Shown piece after piece: positions 46,361 to 54,877 of a DNA stretch of 64,000 nucleotides. The notes under the pieces were generated by a model. It saw only the letters and a program-made list of their open reading frames with translations. It had not been told where the DNA came from and ran no database searches. The DNA comes from Novosphingobium sp. RL4 (GTDB lineage Bacteria > Pseudomonadota > Alphaproteobacteria > Sphingomonadales > Sphingomonadaceae): NCBI RefSeq assembly GCF_035658495.1, contig NZ_CP141944.1, positions 372,001 through 436,000 on the forward strand, in the 5' to 3' direction. Each line of letters starts with the position of its first letter. Within the stretch, counting starts at the first letter, position 1. Position numbers and translations under genes: made by a program.

Positions 46361-46777
46361 TCAGGTGCCGACGGCGGTCTGCGCGTCGCGGCCGTCGCCT
46401 TCGGGGGCGGCGAGGATCGCGCGGGTCACCTGGCCCTTGGCGACGGCGAAGGTGCCGGGATCGCCAACGGTCGAACGGATCGCCGGGTCTGACGGGCCGG
46501 CCAGGTTCAGCGTCGATTTCTCGATGTCGCTGCGGGCCTGCGGACCGCCGAACAGCGCATCAAGCGTCTGCTGCTGGAGCGAATCGTCGCTGGGGCGAGG
46601 CTGACCCTGCTTCGGCGGGGCCAGCGAGAAATCGGGCGGGACAACGAGCGGCGTCTGGCGCTGCACGGCGAACTCGTCGGGACCGGCGTGGTTCAGCAGG
46701 CCGGTGCTTCCGCAGCCGGACACCAGCGCCGCGCCCGCGGCGACGAGAATCAGGGCTCCGGTCTTCATCATGGGCAT
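46361..46777 (-). CDS. DUF3035 family lipoprotein
   Basis: 138 aa from the ATG at 46777 with GGAG 10 nt upstream; two further ATGs follow within nine bases. Signal peptide ends in LVSGC (lipobox). The mature part has PLVVPPDFSLAPPKQGQPRP, the hallmark of DUF3035 proteins that are usually encoded just after lspA. Low-complexity, probably extended. Function unknown; envelope location expected. Last gene of a minus-strand run and followed by a terminator. Confidence 0.88.
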   Translation of the reverse strand: MPMMKTGALILVAAGAALVSGCGSTGLLNHAGPDEFAVQRQTPLVVPPDFSLAPPKQGQPRPSDDSLQQQTLDALFGGPQARSDIEKSTLNLAGPSDPAIRSTVGDPGTFAVAKGQVTRAILAAPEGDGRDAQTAVGT

Positions 46778-46781
46778 CAAT

Positions 46782-47339
46782 TCAAATCTCCGGGGCGGCG
46801 CCAGGCGCCGTGTCATGTCCGCCATTCGTTTCCGGCTTGTCGCGCGAAAGCAGGGAGCGGGCAAGGATAATCAGGACGCCCACCGTGATGGCGACGTCGG
46901 CGATGTTGAAAATGAGGAACGGACGGAAGTTGCCGAAATGGAGGTCGGCATAGTCGATCACGTAGCCCATGGTGAAACGGTCGCGGATGTTGCCGAGTGC
47001 GCCGCCAAGCACCAGCGCCAGCGCGGCGATTTCGCCAAGCTTGCGTTCGCGCAGCATCCAGATGAACACGAACAGGGCGATGGCGGCGGTCATCGCCACC
47101 AGCGCCCAGCGGCCTTCGGGCGAATCCGCCGTGAACAGGCCGAGCGAAACGCCGAGGTTCTTGGTCCAGCGCAAGTCGAAGATCGGCAGCAGCTCGATCA
47201 CGTGCACGTCGCGCAGCCTGAGCCCGTTCACGACCCAGGCCTTGAAGCCCTGGTCGATCACGAAGACCACCGCCGCGATCAGCAGGCCGATCAGGCGCTT
47301 GCGCCAGATGGACATGCTGCCGGACACGGCGCCGCTCAC
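46782..47339 (-). CDS. lspA: lipoprotein signal peptidase
   Basis: 185 aa with a GTG start overlapping the ileS stop (GTGA). Cleaves prolipoproteins after diacylglyceryl modification. Four membrane helices are visible (about 15-34, 68-86, 95-112, 135-160). The two catalytic aspartates of the family fall in NIRDR and NIADVAI, and NLGVSLGLF and RWTKN match conserved segments. The order ileS-lspA-DUF3035 recurs in sphingomonads. Several lipoproteins of this window are candidate substrates. Confidence 0.95.
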   Translation of the reverse strand: MSGAVSGSMSIWRKRLIGLLIAAVVFVIDQGFKAWVVNGLRLRDVHVIELLPIFDLRWTKNLGVSLGLFTADSPEGRWALVAMTAAIALFVFIWMLRERKLGEIAALALVLGGALGNIRDRFTMGYVIDYADLHFGNFRPFLIFNIADVAITVGVLIILARSLLSRDKPETNGGHDTAPGAAPEI

Positions 47340-50284
47340 GCCTGCTCCTCCAGCGCGCCCACCACGTCGTCGCAGCGGTCGCACAGGTCGCCATCTTCCG
47401 AAACGTCGGGAAGGTGGCGCCAGCAGCGGCCGCACTTGTGGTCGGTGGAGGGGGTGACAGTCACGTCATCTCCCTGCCCACGCGTCACTGTCGCAGTGAT
47501 GAACAGTTCGGCAAGATCGCCTTCCGGCGCGGAAGCCGGAACCGTCACGGTGGCGGCGAGGCTGGAGCCGACGATCTTTTCGCGGCGCAGCGGCTCGATC
47601 GCTTCGGTCACCTTCACGCGCAGGGCGCGCAGTTCGGCCCAGCGGGCGGCGTCGGCTTCGACGGCAGGGACGACCGGCCATTCGAGCAGGTGCACGCTCT
47701 CAGCGCCGGGGAAGCGGCTCTGCCAGACTTCCTCGGCGGTGAAGACGGTGACCGGCGCGGCATAGCGCACCAGCGCGTGGAACAGCATGTCCAGCACGGT
47801 GCGATAGGCGCGGCGCTTCGGATCCGAAGGCGCGTCGCAGTAGAGGCAGTCCTTGCGGATATCGAAGAAGAGGGCCGAAAGGTCTTCGTTGCAGAAGTCC
47901 AGCAGGGTGCGCACGTAAGTGTTGAAGTCGAAGTCCGCGACCGCCTTGCGCAGCGTGGCATCGACGCCTGCCAGCAGCGAGAGCACGTAGCGCTCCAGCT
48001 CGGGCATGTCCTCAACCGGCAGCTTCTCGTCGTCCGAGAACCCGTCGAGCGCGCCCAGCAGGTAGCGCAGGGTGTTGCGCAGCTTGCGGTACTGGTCTGC
48101 CACGCCCTTCAGGATCTCGTCGCCGATGCGGTGATCCTCGGTATAGTCGACCGAGAGCGCCCAGAGGCGGATGATGTCGGCGCCGTTGGTTTCCATCACC
48201 TTGATCGGGCTGATGGTGTTGCCGAGCGACTTCGACATCTTGAAGCCCTTGGCATCCATGGTGAAGCCGTGGGTCAGCACTGCCTTGTACGGCGCATGGC
48301 CGCGCGTGGCGCAGCTCTCGAGCAGCGAGGACTGGAACCAGCCGCGATGCTGGTCGCTGCCTTCAAGATAGAGGTCGGCGGTGGGGCCAGTGTGATCCTC
48401 GGCCGGCACCAGTTCGGGCCAGCGGCCGGATTCGAGCACGAAGGCGTGGGTCGAGCCGGAATCGAACCAGACGTCGAGAATGTCGACCACGCGCTCGTAG
48501 TCATCGGCGCTGTACTTGGCGCCGAGGTATTCCTGCGCGCGGGCGTCCGACCAGGCATCGACGCCGATCTCGCGGATGGCGTGGATGATGCGGGCGTTCA
48601 CTTCGGCATCGACGAGGTATTCGCCAGACTTGCGATCGACGAACAGCGTGATCGGCACGCCCCAGGCGCGCTGGCGCGAAAGCACCCAGTCCGGGCGGCC
48701 TTCGACCATGGCGCCGATGCGGTTGCGGCCCTTTTCGGGGACGAAGCGCGTTTCGGCGATGGCTTCGAGCGCGGCCTGGCGCAGTGTCGGCGAGGCTTCG
48801 GCGGTTTCGTCCGTAGGATCGATGGCGCCGCCTTCCCCTTCCCAGCGGCGCTCGGCGCGGGTCTTGGAGGGCAGGTGGCCCAGAACCTTGTCCATCGGTA
48901 CGAACCACTGCGGGGTGCAGCGGAAGATCACCTTGGCCTTGGAACGCCACGAATGCGGGTAGGAGTGCTTGTAGTCGGCCGAAGCCGCCAGCAGCGCGCC
49001 GGCCTCGCGCAGGTCCGAGCAGATCGGGCCGTCGGGGGCGTTGAACTTGGGGTTGATGACCGAGCCCTGGCCGCCGAGCCAGCCCCAGTCCTCGCGATAC
49101 TTGCCGTCGGCCTCGACCACGAACTTGGGGCCGATGCCGTTGGCCTTGCAGAGCAGGAAGTCGTCCTCGCCATGGTCGGGCGCCATGTGGACGAGGCCGG
49201 TGCCGCTCTCGGTGGTGACGAAATCGCCCGCGAGCAGCGGACGCGGCTCGGCGAAGAAGCCGCCCAGCGCGTGCATGGGGTGACGGGCGAGGGTGCCTGC
49301 GAGTTCGGAGCCTTTGCCGTGCCACTCGTCGAGGTCGACGAGGCTCGCTCCGGGCCAGAAATTGCGCAGACGTTCGTTAAACTCGGAGCGGAGGACATTA
49401 CTGTCCGCGATAAGAACCTTCCGACCTTGCAGCGCTAGCACTGTCGGATCAGCGAAGACGTCAACGCCGGGCTGCGCATCGACCGACACCCCGATCTGAT
49501 ACAGTCGATACTCAACCTCAGGCCCATAAGCGAGCGCCTGGTTGGTCGGGATCGTCCACGGCGTGGTCGTCCAGATCACCGCATAGGCGCCGACCAGTTC
49601 CTCGATCGGCGATTCGGTGATCTCGAAAGCCACGTCGATCTGGGTCGAGACGATGTCCTCGTACTCGACTTCGGCTTCGGCCAGCGCCGTCTTTTCGACC
49701 GGGCTCCACATCACCGGCTTGGCGCCGCGATAGAGCATGTCGTGCTCGGCGAACTTCAGCAGCTCGGTGACGATGGTGGCTTCGGCCTGGAAGTCCATGG
49801 TGAGGTAGGGCTTGTCCCAGTCACCGTTGACGCCGAGGCGCTTCAGCTGCTCGCGCTGCACGTTCACCCAGTTCTGGGCATAGGCGCGGCATTCGGCGCG
49901 GAATTCCTCTGCGGGAACCTCGTCCTTGTTCTTCTTCTTCTTGCGGTATTCTTCCTCGACCTTCCACTCGATGGGCAGGCCGTGGCAGTCCCAGCCGGGG
50001 ACGTAGGGTGCGTTCTTGCCCAAGAGGGTCTGGGTGCGCACGACCATGTCCTTGAGGATGTGGTTCAGCGCGTGGCCGATGTGCATGTCGCCATTCGCGT
50101 AGGGCGGGCCGTCATGCAGCACGAACTTTTCGCGGCCCGCGCGGGCTTCGCGGGTCCTGGCGTAAATGTCCTGTTCCTGCCAGCGCGCAAGAATACCCGG
50201 CTCCTTCTGGGGGAGCCCGGCCTTCATGGGGAAATCGGTCTTCGGCAGGAAGACGGTCGCTCTGTAATCGCGCTGTTCGGTCAT
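47336..50284 (-). CDS. ileS: isoleucine--tRNA ligase
   Basis: 982 aa, full length for the bacterial type. Class I motifs: HIGH (68-71, MHIGHALNH) and KMSKS in GFKMSKSLGN. The editing CP1 domain and anticodon-binding domain are in the expected order, and the C-terminal zinc ribbon is intact with four cysteines (CGRCWRHLPDVSEDGDLCDRC). A CGTD-type break is not seen. Overlaps lspA by 4 nt, giving translational coupling. A long open frame on the plus strand inside this gene is not a gene. Confidence 0.98.
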   Translation of the reverse strand: MTEQRDYRATVFLPKTDFPMKAGLPQKEPGILARWQEQDIYARTREARAGREKFVLHDGPPYANGDMHIGHALNHILKDMVVRTQTLLGKNAPYVPGWDCHGLPIEWKVEEEYRKKKKNKDEVPAEEFRAECRAYAQNWVNVQREQLKRLGVNGDWDKPYLTMDFQAEATIVTELLKFAEHDMLYRGAKPVMWSPVEKTALAEAEVEYEDIVSTQIDVAFEITESPIEELVGAYAVIWTTTPWTIPTNQALAYGPEVEYRLYQIGVSVDAQPGVDVFADPTVLALQGRKVLIADSNVLRSEFNERLRNFWPGASLVDLDEWHGKGSELAGTLARHPMHALGGFFAEPRPLLAGDFVTTESGTGLVHMAPDHGEDDFLLCKANGIGPKFVVEADGKYREDWGWLGGQGSVINPKFNAPDGPICSDLREAGALLAASADYKHSYPHSWRSKAKVIFRCTPQWFVPMDKVLGHLPSKTRAERRWEGEGGAIDPTDETAEASPTLRQAALEAIAETRFVPEKGRNRIGAMVEGRPDWVLSRQRAWGVPITLFVDRKSGEYLVDAEVNARIIHAIREIGVDAWSDARAQEYLGAKYSADDYERVVDILDVWFDSGSTHAFVLESGRWPELVPAEDHTGPTADLYLEGSDQHRGWFQSSLLESCATRGHAPYKAVLTHGFTMDAKGFKMSKSLGNTISPIKVMETNGADIIRLWALSVDYTEDHRIGDEILKGVADQYRKLRNTLRYLLGALDGFSDDEKLPVEDMPELERYVLSLLAGVDATLRKAVADFDFNTYVRTLLDFCNEDLSALFFDIRKDCLYCDAPSDPKRRAYRTVLDMLFHALVRYAAPVTVFTAEEVWQSRFPGAESVHLLEWPVVPAVEADAARWAELRALRVKVTEAIEPLRREKIVGSSLAATVTVPASAPEGDLAELFITATVTRGQGDDVTVTPSTDHKCGRCWRHLPDVSEDGDLCDRCDDVVGALEEQA

Positions 50285-50344
50285 ATGCGCTGCGCACTAG
50301 AACAAATGCGCGGCTCTTGGAAGTCCGTCGATGGCGTGTCGGCG

Positions 50345-51277
50345 TCAGCCGATGTGCGAAAGCAGTTCGCGGGCGCGGTCGCAGTCACGGCCCATCTGCA
50401 CGACCAGCGCGTCAAGCGAATCGAACTTGGCCTCGGGACGGAGGAAGTGGTGGAAGGCCACCTCGATCTCCTGACCGTAGAGGTCGCCCGAAAAGTCGAA
50501 GAAATAGGGTTCGAGCAGTTCGATCGGCGGTTCGAAGGTCGGGCGCACGCCCATGTTGGCCGCGCCGGGCAGCACGCGCCCGTCCGGCATGCGGCCGGTC
50601 ACGGCGTAGATGCCGTAGCGCGGGCGCAGGTAGTTGTTCATGTTGATGTTGGCGGTGGGGAACCCGATGGTCCGGCCCAGCTTGCCGCCGTGCTGCACCA
50701 CGCCGCGCGCCGCGAAGGGGCGGGTGAGCAGGCGGGCGGCGGTTTCGCACTCGCCCAGCTTCAGCGCGTCGCGGATGCGGCTGGAGGAGATCACGCCCTT
50801 GTCGTCATGCACCGCGCCGACGGTACGGCCGATCAGCCCGAAGCGTGCGCCGACCTCGCGCAGGACCTGCGGGTTGCCGCCGCGTCCCTTGCCGAAAGTG
50901 AAGTCCTCGCCCGTGACGACGCCGACGCAGCCGAGCTGGCGGCCGAGCACCTGCTCGATCCAGTCCGCTGCTTCCATGGAGGCCATGGCGCGGTCGAAGT
51001 GGAGCACCAGCATGGCGTCGGCGCCGGCGGCCTCGAACAGGTCCTGCCGCTGGTCCAGCGTGGTCAGCCGGAAGGCGGGGGCGTCGGGCTGGAACAGGCG
51101 GACGGGGTGCGGATCGAACGTGGCGACGATCGCCGGACGGCCCAGTTCGCGCGCCCAGCGAATCGCTTCGCCGACCACGGCCTGATGGCCCTGGTGGAAC
51201 CCGTCGAAATTGCCGAGCGCCAGAACGGCGCCGCGCATCGATTCGGGAATGGCTTCGCGGTTGTCGAGACGAATCAT
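50345..51277 (-). CDS. ribF: bifunctional riboflavin kinase/FAD synthetase
   Basis: 310 aa. Makes FMN from riboflavin, then FAD. The N-terminal adenylyltransferase domain has GNFDGFHQGH (22-31, nucleotide-binding) and later GEDFTFGKGRGGN. The C-terminal flavokinase domain carries GFPTANINMN and EVAFHHFLRPE. Located 12 bp after folA and 60 bp before ileS in the same run. No FMN riboswitch is visible upstream. Confidence 0.95.
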   Translation of the reverse strand: MIRLDNREAIPESMRGAVLALGNFDGFHQGHQAVVGEAIRWARELGRPAIVATFDPHPVRLFQPDAPAFRLTTLDQRQDLFEAAGADAMLVLHFDRAMASMEAADWIEQVLGRQLGCVGVVTGEDFTFGKGRGGNPQVLREVGARFGLIGRTVGAVHDDKGVISSSRIRDALKLGECETAARLLTRPFAARGVVQHGGKLGRTIGFPTANINMNNYLRPRYGIYAVTGRMPDGRVLPGAANMGVRPTFEPPIELLEPYFFDFSGDLYGQEIEVAFHHFLRPEAKFDSLDALVVQMGRDCDRARELLSHIG

Positions 51278-51289
51278 GTCAGATCAGGC

Positions 51290-51775
51290 CTATAGGTCCC
51301 GGACCAGGGTGACGAAAGCGTGTGCGGGAAATTCACCGGCGGCCGGATGTTCCTCGCGTGCGCTCTCCTGCCACTCGGTGTCGTTCTGTGCCATCTCTGT
51401 GTCGCCAGGGTAATCCGCGTGAATCTCGGTCAATTCGATGCGCCGGGCGAGCGGCAGGAACAGCCGGTAGATTTCCGCGCCGCCGATAACCGCCACTTCT
51501 CCCTCGCCCGCAAGGGCCAGGGCTTCGTCTAGGGAATGCGCGGTTTCCGCGCCCTCGGCGCTCCACGCCCTGTCGCGCGTCAGCACGATGTGGCGGCGGC
51601 CGGGCAGGGGGGAGGGGAAGCTGTCGAAGGTCTTGCGGCCCATGATCATGGCCTTGCCCATGGTCATGGCCTTGAATCGCCTGAGGTCGGCGGGAAGGCG
51701 CCACGGAAGCGCGCCGTCACGGCCGATCACGCCGTTCGCGGCGCGGGCATAGATAAGGAAGAGGTCCTGCGCCAA
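51290..51775 (-). CDS. folA: dihydrofolate reductase
   Basis: 161 aa from TTG at 51775, 7 bp after the purK stop. This gives the normal N terminus (DLFLIYARAANGVIG); the ribosome site is weak, and a longer start at 51814 inside purK is possible but would add about 13 odd residues. ALPWRLPADLRRFK, MGRKTF and the C-terminal signatures VIGGAEIYRLFLP are DHFR motifs for NADPH and folate. Reduces dihydrofolate in the cytosol. Between purK and ribF in the long minus-strand run. Confidence 0.93.
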   Translation of the reverse strand: MAQDLFLIYARAANGVIGRDGALPWRLPADLRRFKAMTMGKAMIMGRKTFDSFPSPLPGRRHIVLTRDRAWSAEGAETAHSLDEALALAGEGEVAVIGGAEIYRLFLPLARRIELTEIHADYPGDTEMAQNDTEWQESAREEHPAAGEFPAHAFVTLVRDL

Positions 51776-51782
51776 GTGCCGG

Positions 51783-52847
51783 TCAGTCGCGCCGGAAGGT
51801 GAGGCGGGTGACATGACCCATCTTGCGGCCGGGGCGGGCTGCGCCCTTGCCGTAGAGGTGCAGGTGGTTGGCCGGGTCGGCGAGGATTGCCGCCCAGTCA
51901 TCCGCCTCGTCGCCGATCAGGTTGCGCATTTCCACGGCGTCGGCGGCAAGGCCGGTATCGCCGAGCGGCAGGCCGCAGATCGCGCGAACATGGTTTTCGA
52001 ACTGGCTGGTGACCGCGCCCTCGATGGTCCAGTGCCCGGAATTGTGCACGCGCGGCGCCATCTCGTTGAAAACGGGTCCGTTTTCTGTCGCGAAGAATTC
52101 CAGCGTGAGCACGCCGACATAGTCCAGCGCCTCGGCCACCTTGGCGGCGAGCGCGCGCGCGGCGGGAACCTGTTCGAGCAGGCGCTGCGGCGCGGGCACG
52201 GTGCTGAGCGCGAGAATGCCGCTCTCGTGCACGTTATGGGCCGAATCGAAGTAGCGGATGTCGCCGTCCGCGCCGCGGCACAGGATCACCGAGAATTCCG
52301 CGAAGAAGGTGACGAAACCCTCGTAGATCAGGGGCTGGGCGGGAAGGTCGAGGCCCTCGGCATCCGCGGGGGTCATGATGCGCCACTGGCCCTTGCCGTC
52401 GTAACCGTCGCGCCGGGTCTTGAGGATCCCGGGCGCGCCGATCGCGGCTATGGCCTCGGCAAGGTCCTCTGCCGAATCCACCGGAGCGAAGGGGGCAGGG
52501 GTGCCACCCAGCCCGGTGACGAAACGCTTTTCGTTGAGCCGGTCCTGCGCGGTTTCGAGGGCGCGGGCGTGGGCCAGCAGCGGCACCTCGCAAAGCGCCG
52601 CGAGCGGGGCGACAGGCACGTTCTCGAACTCGTAAGTGACGACGGCGCAGCCCGCCGCGAAGCGGGCCATGGCTTCGGCATCGTCCCATTCGGCGCAAGT
52701 AAATTCAGCGCTGACTTCGGCGGCGATCGAATCGGCCTCGGGCGCGTAGATGTGGCTGCGGTAGCCGAGCTGGGCCGCTGCCATCGCGATCATCCGGCCG
52801 AGCTGGCCGCCGCCGAGAATGCCGATGGTTTCGCCGGGAGGGATCAT
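51783..52847 (-). CDS. purK: 5-(carboxyamino)imidazole ribonucleotide synthase
   Basis: 354 aa from the ATG at 52847; the frame continues upstream into the intergenic REP-like region but without a start that fits. ATP-grasp enzyme of purine synthesis: GILGGGQLGRM (9-19), GYDGKGQWRI, and LTLEFFATENGPVFNEMAPRVHNSGH match PurK. Works with PurE, which is 165 bp upstream in the same direction. folA follows closely. Confidence 0.95.
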   Translation of the reverse strand: MIPPGETIGILGGGQLGRMIAMAAAQLGYRSHIYAPEADSIAAEVSAEFTCAEWDDAEAMARFAAGCAVVTYEFENVPVAPLAALCEVPLLAHARALETAQDRLNEKRFVTGLGGTPAPFAPVDSAEDLAEAIAAIGAPGILKTRRDGYDGKGQWRIMTPADAEGLDLPAQPLIYEGFVTFFAEFSVILCRGADGDIRYFDSAHNVHESGILALSTVPAPQRLLEQVPAARALAAKVAEALDYVGVLTLEFFATENGPVFNEMAPRVHNSGHWTIEGAVTSQFENHVRAICGLPLGDTGLAADAVEMRNLIGDEADDWAAILADPANHLHLYGKGAARPGRKMGHVTRLTFRRD

Positions 52848-52874
52848 ATGCCTCGTATCACTTGCGTTATGTCC

Positions 52875-52903
52875 GTGCCCTTCGACAAGCGCAGGGCGAG
52901 CGG
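52875..52903. repeat. REP-like palindrome (sphingomonad type)
   Basis: Core GCCCTTCGACAAGCGCAGGGC, an imperfect palindrome with GCCCT/AGGGC arms, plus GAGCGG. It closely matches a repetitive extragenic palindrome frequent in sphingomonads and xanthomonads (usually GCCCTTCGACAAGCTCAGGGC, from memory). Lies in the 165-bp purE-purK gap; nothing else there is recognised, but GGGCTCAAGCCC forms another small palindrome. Confidence 0.6.
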
Positions 52904-53012
52904 ACCTTGGTAAGGTATGGGCTTCAAAACCCAAACCCGCGATATATTGCGGGCTCAAGCCCAGGTCCGCCCGTGCTGGGCTTGCCGTACCAGCCCAGCC
53001 GAGCGGCCGTCA

Positions 53013-53501
53013 TCAGACCGGCTTTTCCGCCACGCTCGCCGTCTGGTCCGCGCGGAAGGTCTTGAGGCGTTCGGCCAGCGCCGGGTCCGACGTGGCGAGG
53101 ATCGCGGCGGCGAGCAGGCCCGCATTGGCCGCGCCCGCCTCGCCGATCGCCAGCGTGCCCACCGGGATGCCGGCAGGCATCTGGACGATCGAGAGCAGGC
53201 TGTCCTGCCCCGAAAGCGCCTTGGACTGCACCGGCACGCCCAGCACGGGAAGATGCGTCATCGAGGCGATCATGCCGGGCAGGTGGGCGGCGCCCCCGGC
53301 TCCTGCGATCACGACCTTGAAGCCTTCGCCGTCCGCGCCCTTGGCGAAGTCGACCAGGCGATCCGGCGTGCGGTGTGCCGAGACGATGCGGGCGTCATAG
53401 GCGACACCCAGCTTGTCCAGCATGTCGGCTGCGCGCTGCATGGTCGGCCAGTCGGACTGGCTGCCCATGACGATGGCTACAGGAGTCCCCACCCCGCTCA
53501 T
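53013..53501 (-). CDS. purE: N5-carboxyaminoimidazole ribonucleotide mutase
   Basis: 162 aa, class I Pur[26 protein letters not shown] and [12 protein letters not shown] are the substrate-binding segments, with [16 protein letters not shown] near the C terminus. Moves the carboxyl group on the purine imidazole intermediate made by PurK. One base separates its start from the gpmA stop, so it is probably translated from the gpmA transcript. Confidence 0.97.
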   Translation of the reverse strand: MSGVGTPVAIVMGSQSDWPTMQRAADMLDKLGVAYDARIVSAHRTPDRLVDFAKGADGEGFKVVIAGAGGAAHLPGMIASMTHLPVLGVPVQSKALSGQDSLLSIVQMPAGIPVGTLAIGEAGAANAGLLAAAILATSDPALAERLKTFRADQTASVAEKPV

Positions 53502-53502
53502 C

Positions 53503-54189
53503 TCAACGCTCCGAAAGGTAATAGCGGTCGAGCACCGCGAGATCGTCTGCCAGTTCGTAGACGATCGGTTGACCGGTCGGGATTTCCAGACCGGTGATCT
53601 CGTCGTCCGAAATGCCCGAGAGGTGCTTCACCAGCGCGCGCAGGCTGTTGCCGTGGGCGGAGATCAGCACGTCGGCACCGGCCTTGAGGTGCGGCACGAT
53701 CGAGCCTTCATAGTAAGGCAGGACGCGGGCGATAGTGTCCTTGAGGCTTTCGGTCTGCGGCACGTCGATCCCGGCGTAGCGCGGGTCGGTGGAGAGATCG
53801 AACTCGCTGCCGATTTCGAGGACCGGCGGCGGCGTGTCGAAGCTGCGGCGCCAGATCTTGACCTGATCGTCGCCGTGCTTTGCGGCGGTTTCGGCCTTGT
53901 TGAGGCCGGTGAGGCCGCCGTAGTGGCGCTCGTTCAGGCGCCAGTCCTTGGTCTCGGGAATCCACAGCAGGCCGGCGGCTTCGAGCGCGAAGTGCAGGGT
54001 GCGGATCGCGCGGGTCTGGAGCGAGGTGAAGGCGACGGTGGGCATAATGCCCTTTTCCTTCAGCAGCGCACCTGCGGCGCGGGCTTCTTCCTCACCCTTT
54101 TCGGTGAGGTCGACGTCCCACCAGCCGGTGAAGCGGTTCTCGAGGTTCCATTGGCTCTGGCCGTGGCGGACGAGGATCAGGCGAGGCAA
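53503..54189 (-). CDS. gpmA: 2,3-bisphosphoglycerate-dependent phosphoglycerate mutase
   Basis: 228 aa. Interconverts 3- and 2-phosphoglycerate. Catalytic segment [24 protein letters not shown] (His8 phosphorylated) and the second histidine in [32 protein letters not shown] and [17 protein letters not shown] are typical of the cofactor-dependent enzyme. First large gene of the long minus-strand run. Confidence 0.96.
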   Translation of the reverse strand: MPRLILVRHGQSQWNLENRFTGWWDVDLTEKGEEEARAAGALLKEKGIMPTVAFTSLQTRAIRTLHFALEAAGLLWIPETKDWRLNERHYGGLTGLNKAETAAKHGDDQVKIWRRSFDTPPPVLEIGSEFDLSTDPRYAGIDVPQTESLKDTIARVLPYYEGSIVPHLKAGADVLISAHGNSLRALVKHLSGISDDEITGLEIPTGQPIVYELADDLAVLDRYYLSER

Positions 54190-54267
54190 GGCGTACTCCC
54201 AGGTCTCATCGGCGATCCCCTCGGGAAACGCCCGTTGGCAGACTGACTGAATGTCTGGGCGCAGCCC

Positions 54268-54444
54268 CTAGCTTTCCGGGGGCGATTTGGAAAGCCTGCC
54301 TGATTCGTTTTCGCTTTCCGATTCGGACAAGGGCGCGGAATCCCCTCCCGCGTTCAGTGCACGGGCCTGCTGCTTGCGGCGGCGAAGATTTTCGCGGAGC
54401 TTGGCTGCAAGCCGTTCCTCGCGGGATTGCTGGGCATTCGTCAT
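54268..54444 (-). CDS. small basic conserved protein
   Basis: 58 aa from the ATG at 54444. The N-terminal half is strongly basic (SREERLAAKLRENLRRRKQQARAL), predicted helical; the tail is Ser/Glu-rich and disordered. Similar short proteins with a KLRENLRRRK core occur beside gpmA in sphingomonads as I recall; function unknown. Alternative longer starts upstream give unconvincing sequence. Confidence 0.65.
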   Translation of the reverse strand: MTNAQQSREERLAAKLRENLRRRKQQARALNAGGDSAPLSESESENESGRLSKSPPES

Positions 54445-54600
54445 GGTCCGGGCGTCTTTCGAAGGGCCTTCGATGGCGGGCGAAATGGCTTTCTGAAAAA
54501 GAATACGCAAGAGCCGCTTGACAATCCCCCCCGTCACGGACATTAGCCCGCCCCTGTCCTGGGTCGCCAGGACGGACGCCTCCGGAAACGGACATAAGGC

Positions 54601-54675
54601 GCTGCTGTAGCTCAGTGGTAGAGCGCGTCATTGGTAATGACGAGGTCGGGAGTTCAATCCTCCCCAGCAGCACCA
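54601..54675 (+). tRNA. tRNA-Thr (GGT)
   Basis: 75 nt including encoded CCA. Acceptor GCTGCTG/CAGCAGC pairs perfectly. The D arm is GCTC-AGTGGTA-GAGC, the anticodon stem CGTCA/TGACG holds loop TTGGTAA (anticodon GGT), and the T arm is GGGAG-TTCAATC-CTCCC. Discriminator A precedes CCA (54673-54675). Reads ACC (and ACU) threonine codons. Confidence 0.97.
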
Positions 54676-54771
54676 TTTCCCTCACATCGATAAATGGTTG
54701 CCCGCAGTTTGCTGCGGCCGCACGCGATCGGCTGCGGCGCGTGGCTGTGGCCAATATGCTGCACTGCGGCG

Positions 54772-54811
54772 ATGTCATGGAAGTGCCACGCTGTCGGCAC
54801 ATAACTGTCAT
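54772..54811 (+). promoter_or_regulatory. PHO-box array (PhoB-type) before TonB receptor
   Basis: Four 7-bp half-sites in an exact 11-bp phase: ATGTCAT (54772), GTGCCAC (54783), TCGGCAC (54794), CTGTCAT (54805). The outer two match CTGTCAT at 6/7 and 7/7, the inner two are weaker. The last linker is ATAA, as in PHO boxes. Orientation points to the receptor gene 66 bp downstream. Binding by PhoB is inference. Confidence 0.6.
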
Positions 54812-54877
54812 GAACGATGCCTAGAGGCGCCCCTGAATTCGTCGTCATATTCGTCGTAATACAGGGGCCTGCCCAGA

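Noticed and set aside
51783..51814. Longer DHFR start inside purK
   Set aside because: The added residues do not match the short DHFR N terminus, and no better ribosome site supports them; the TTG start is kept with a caution.
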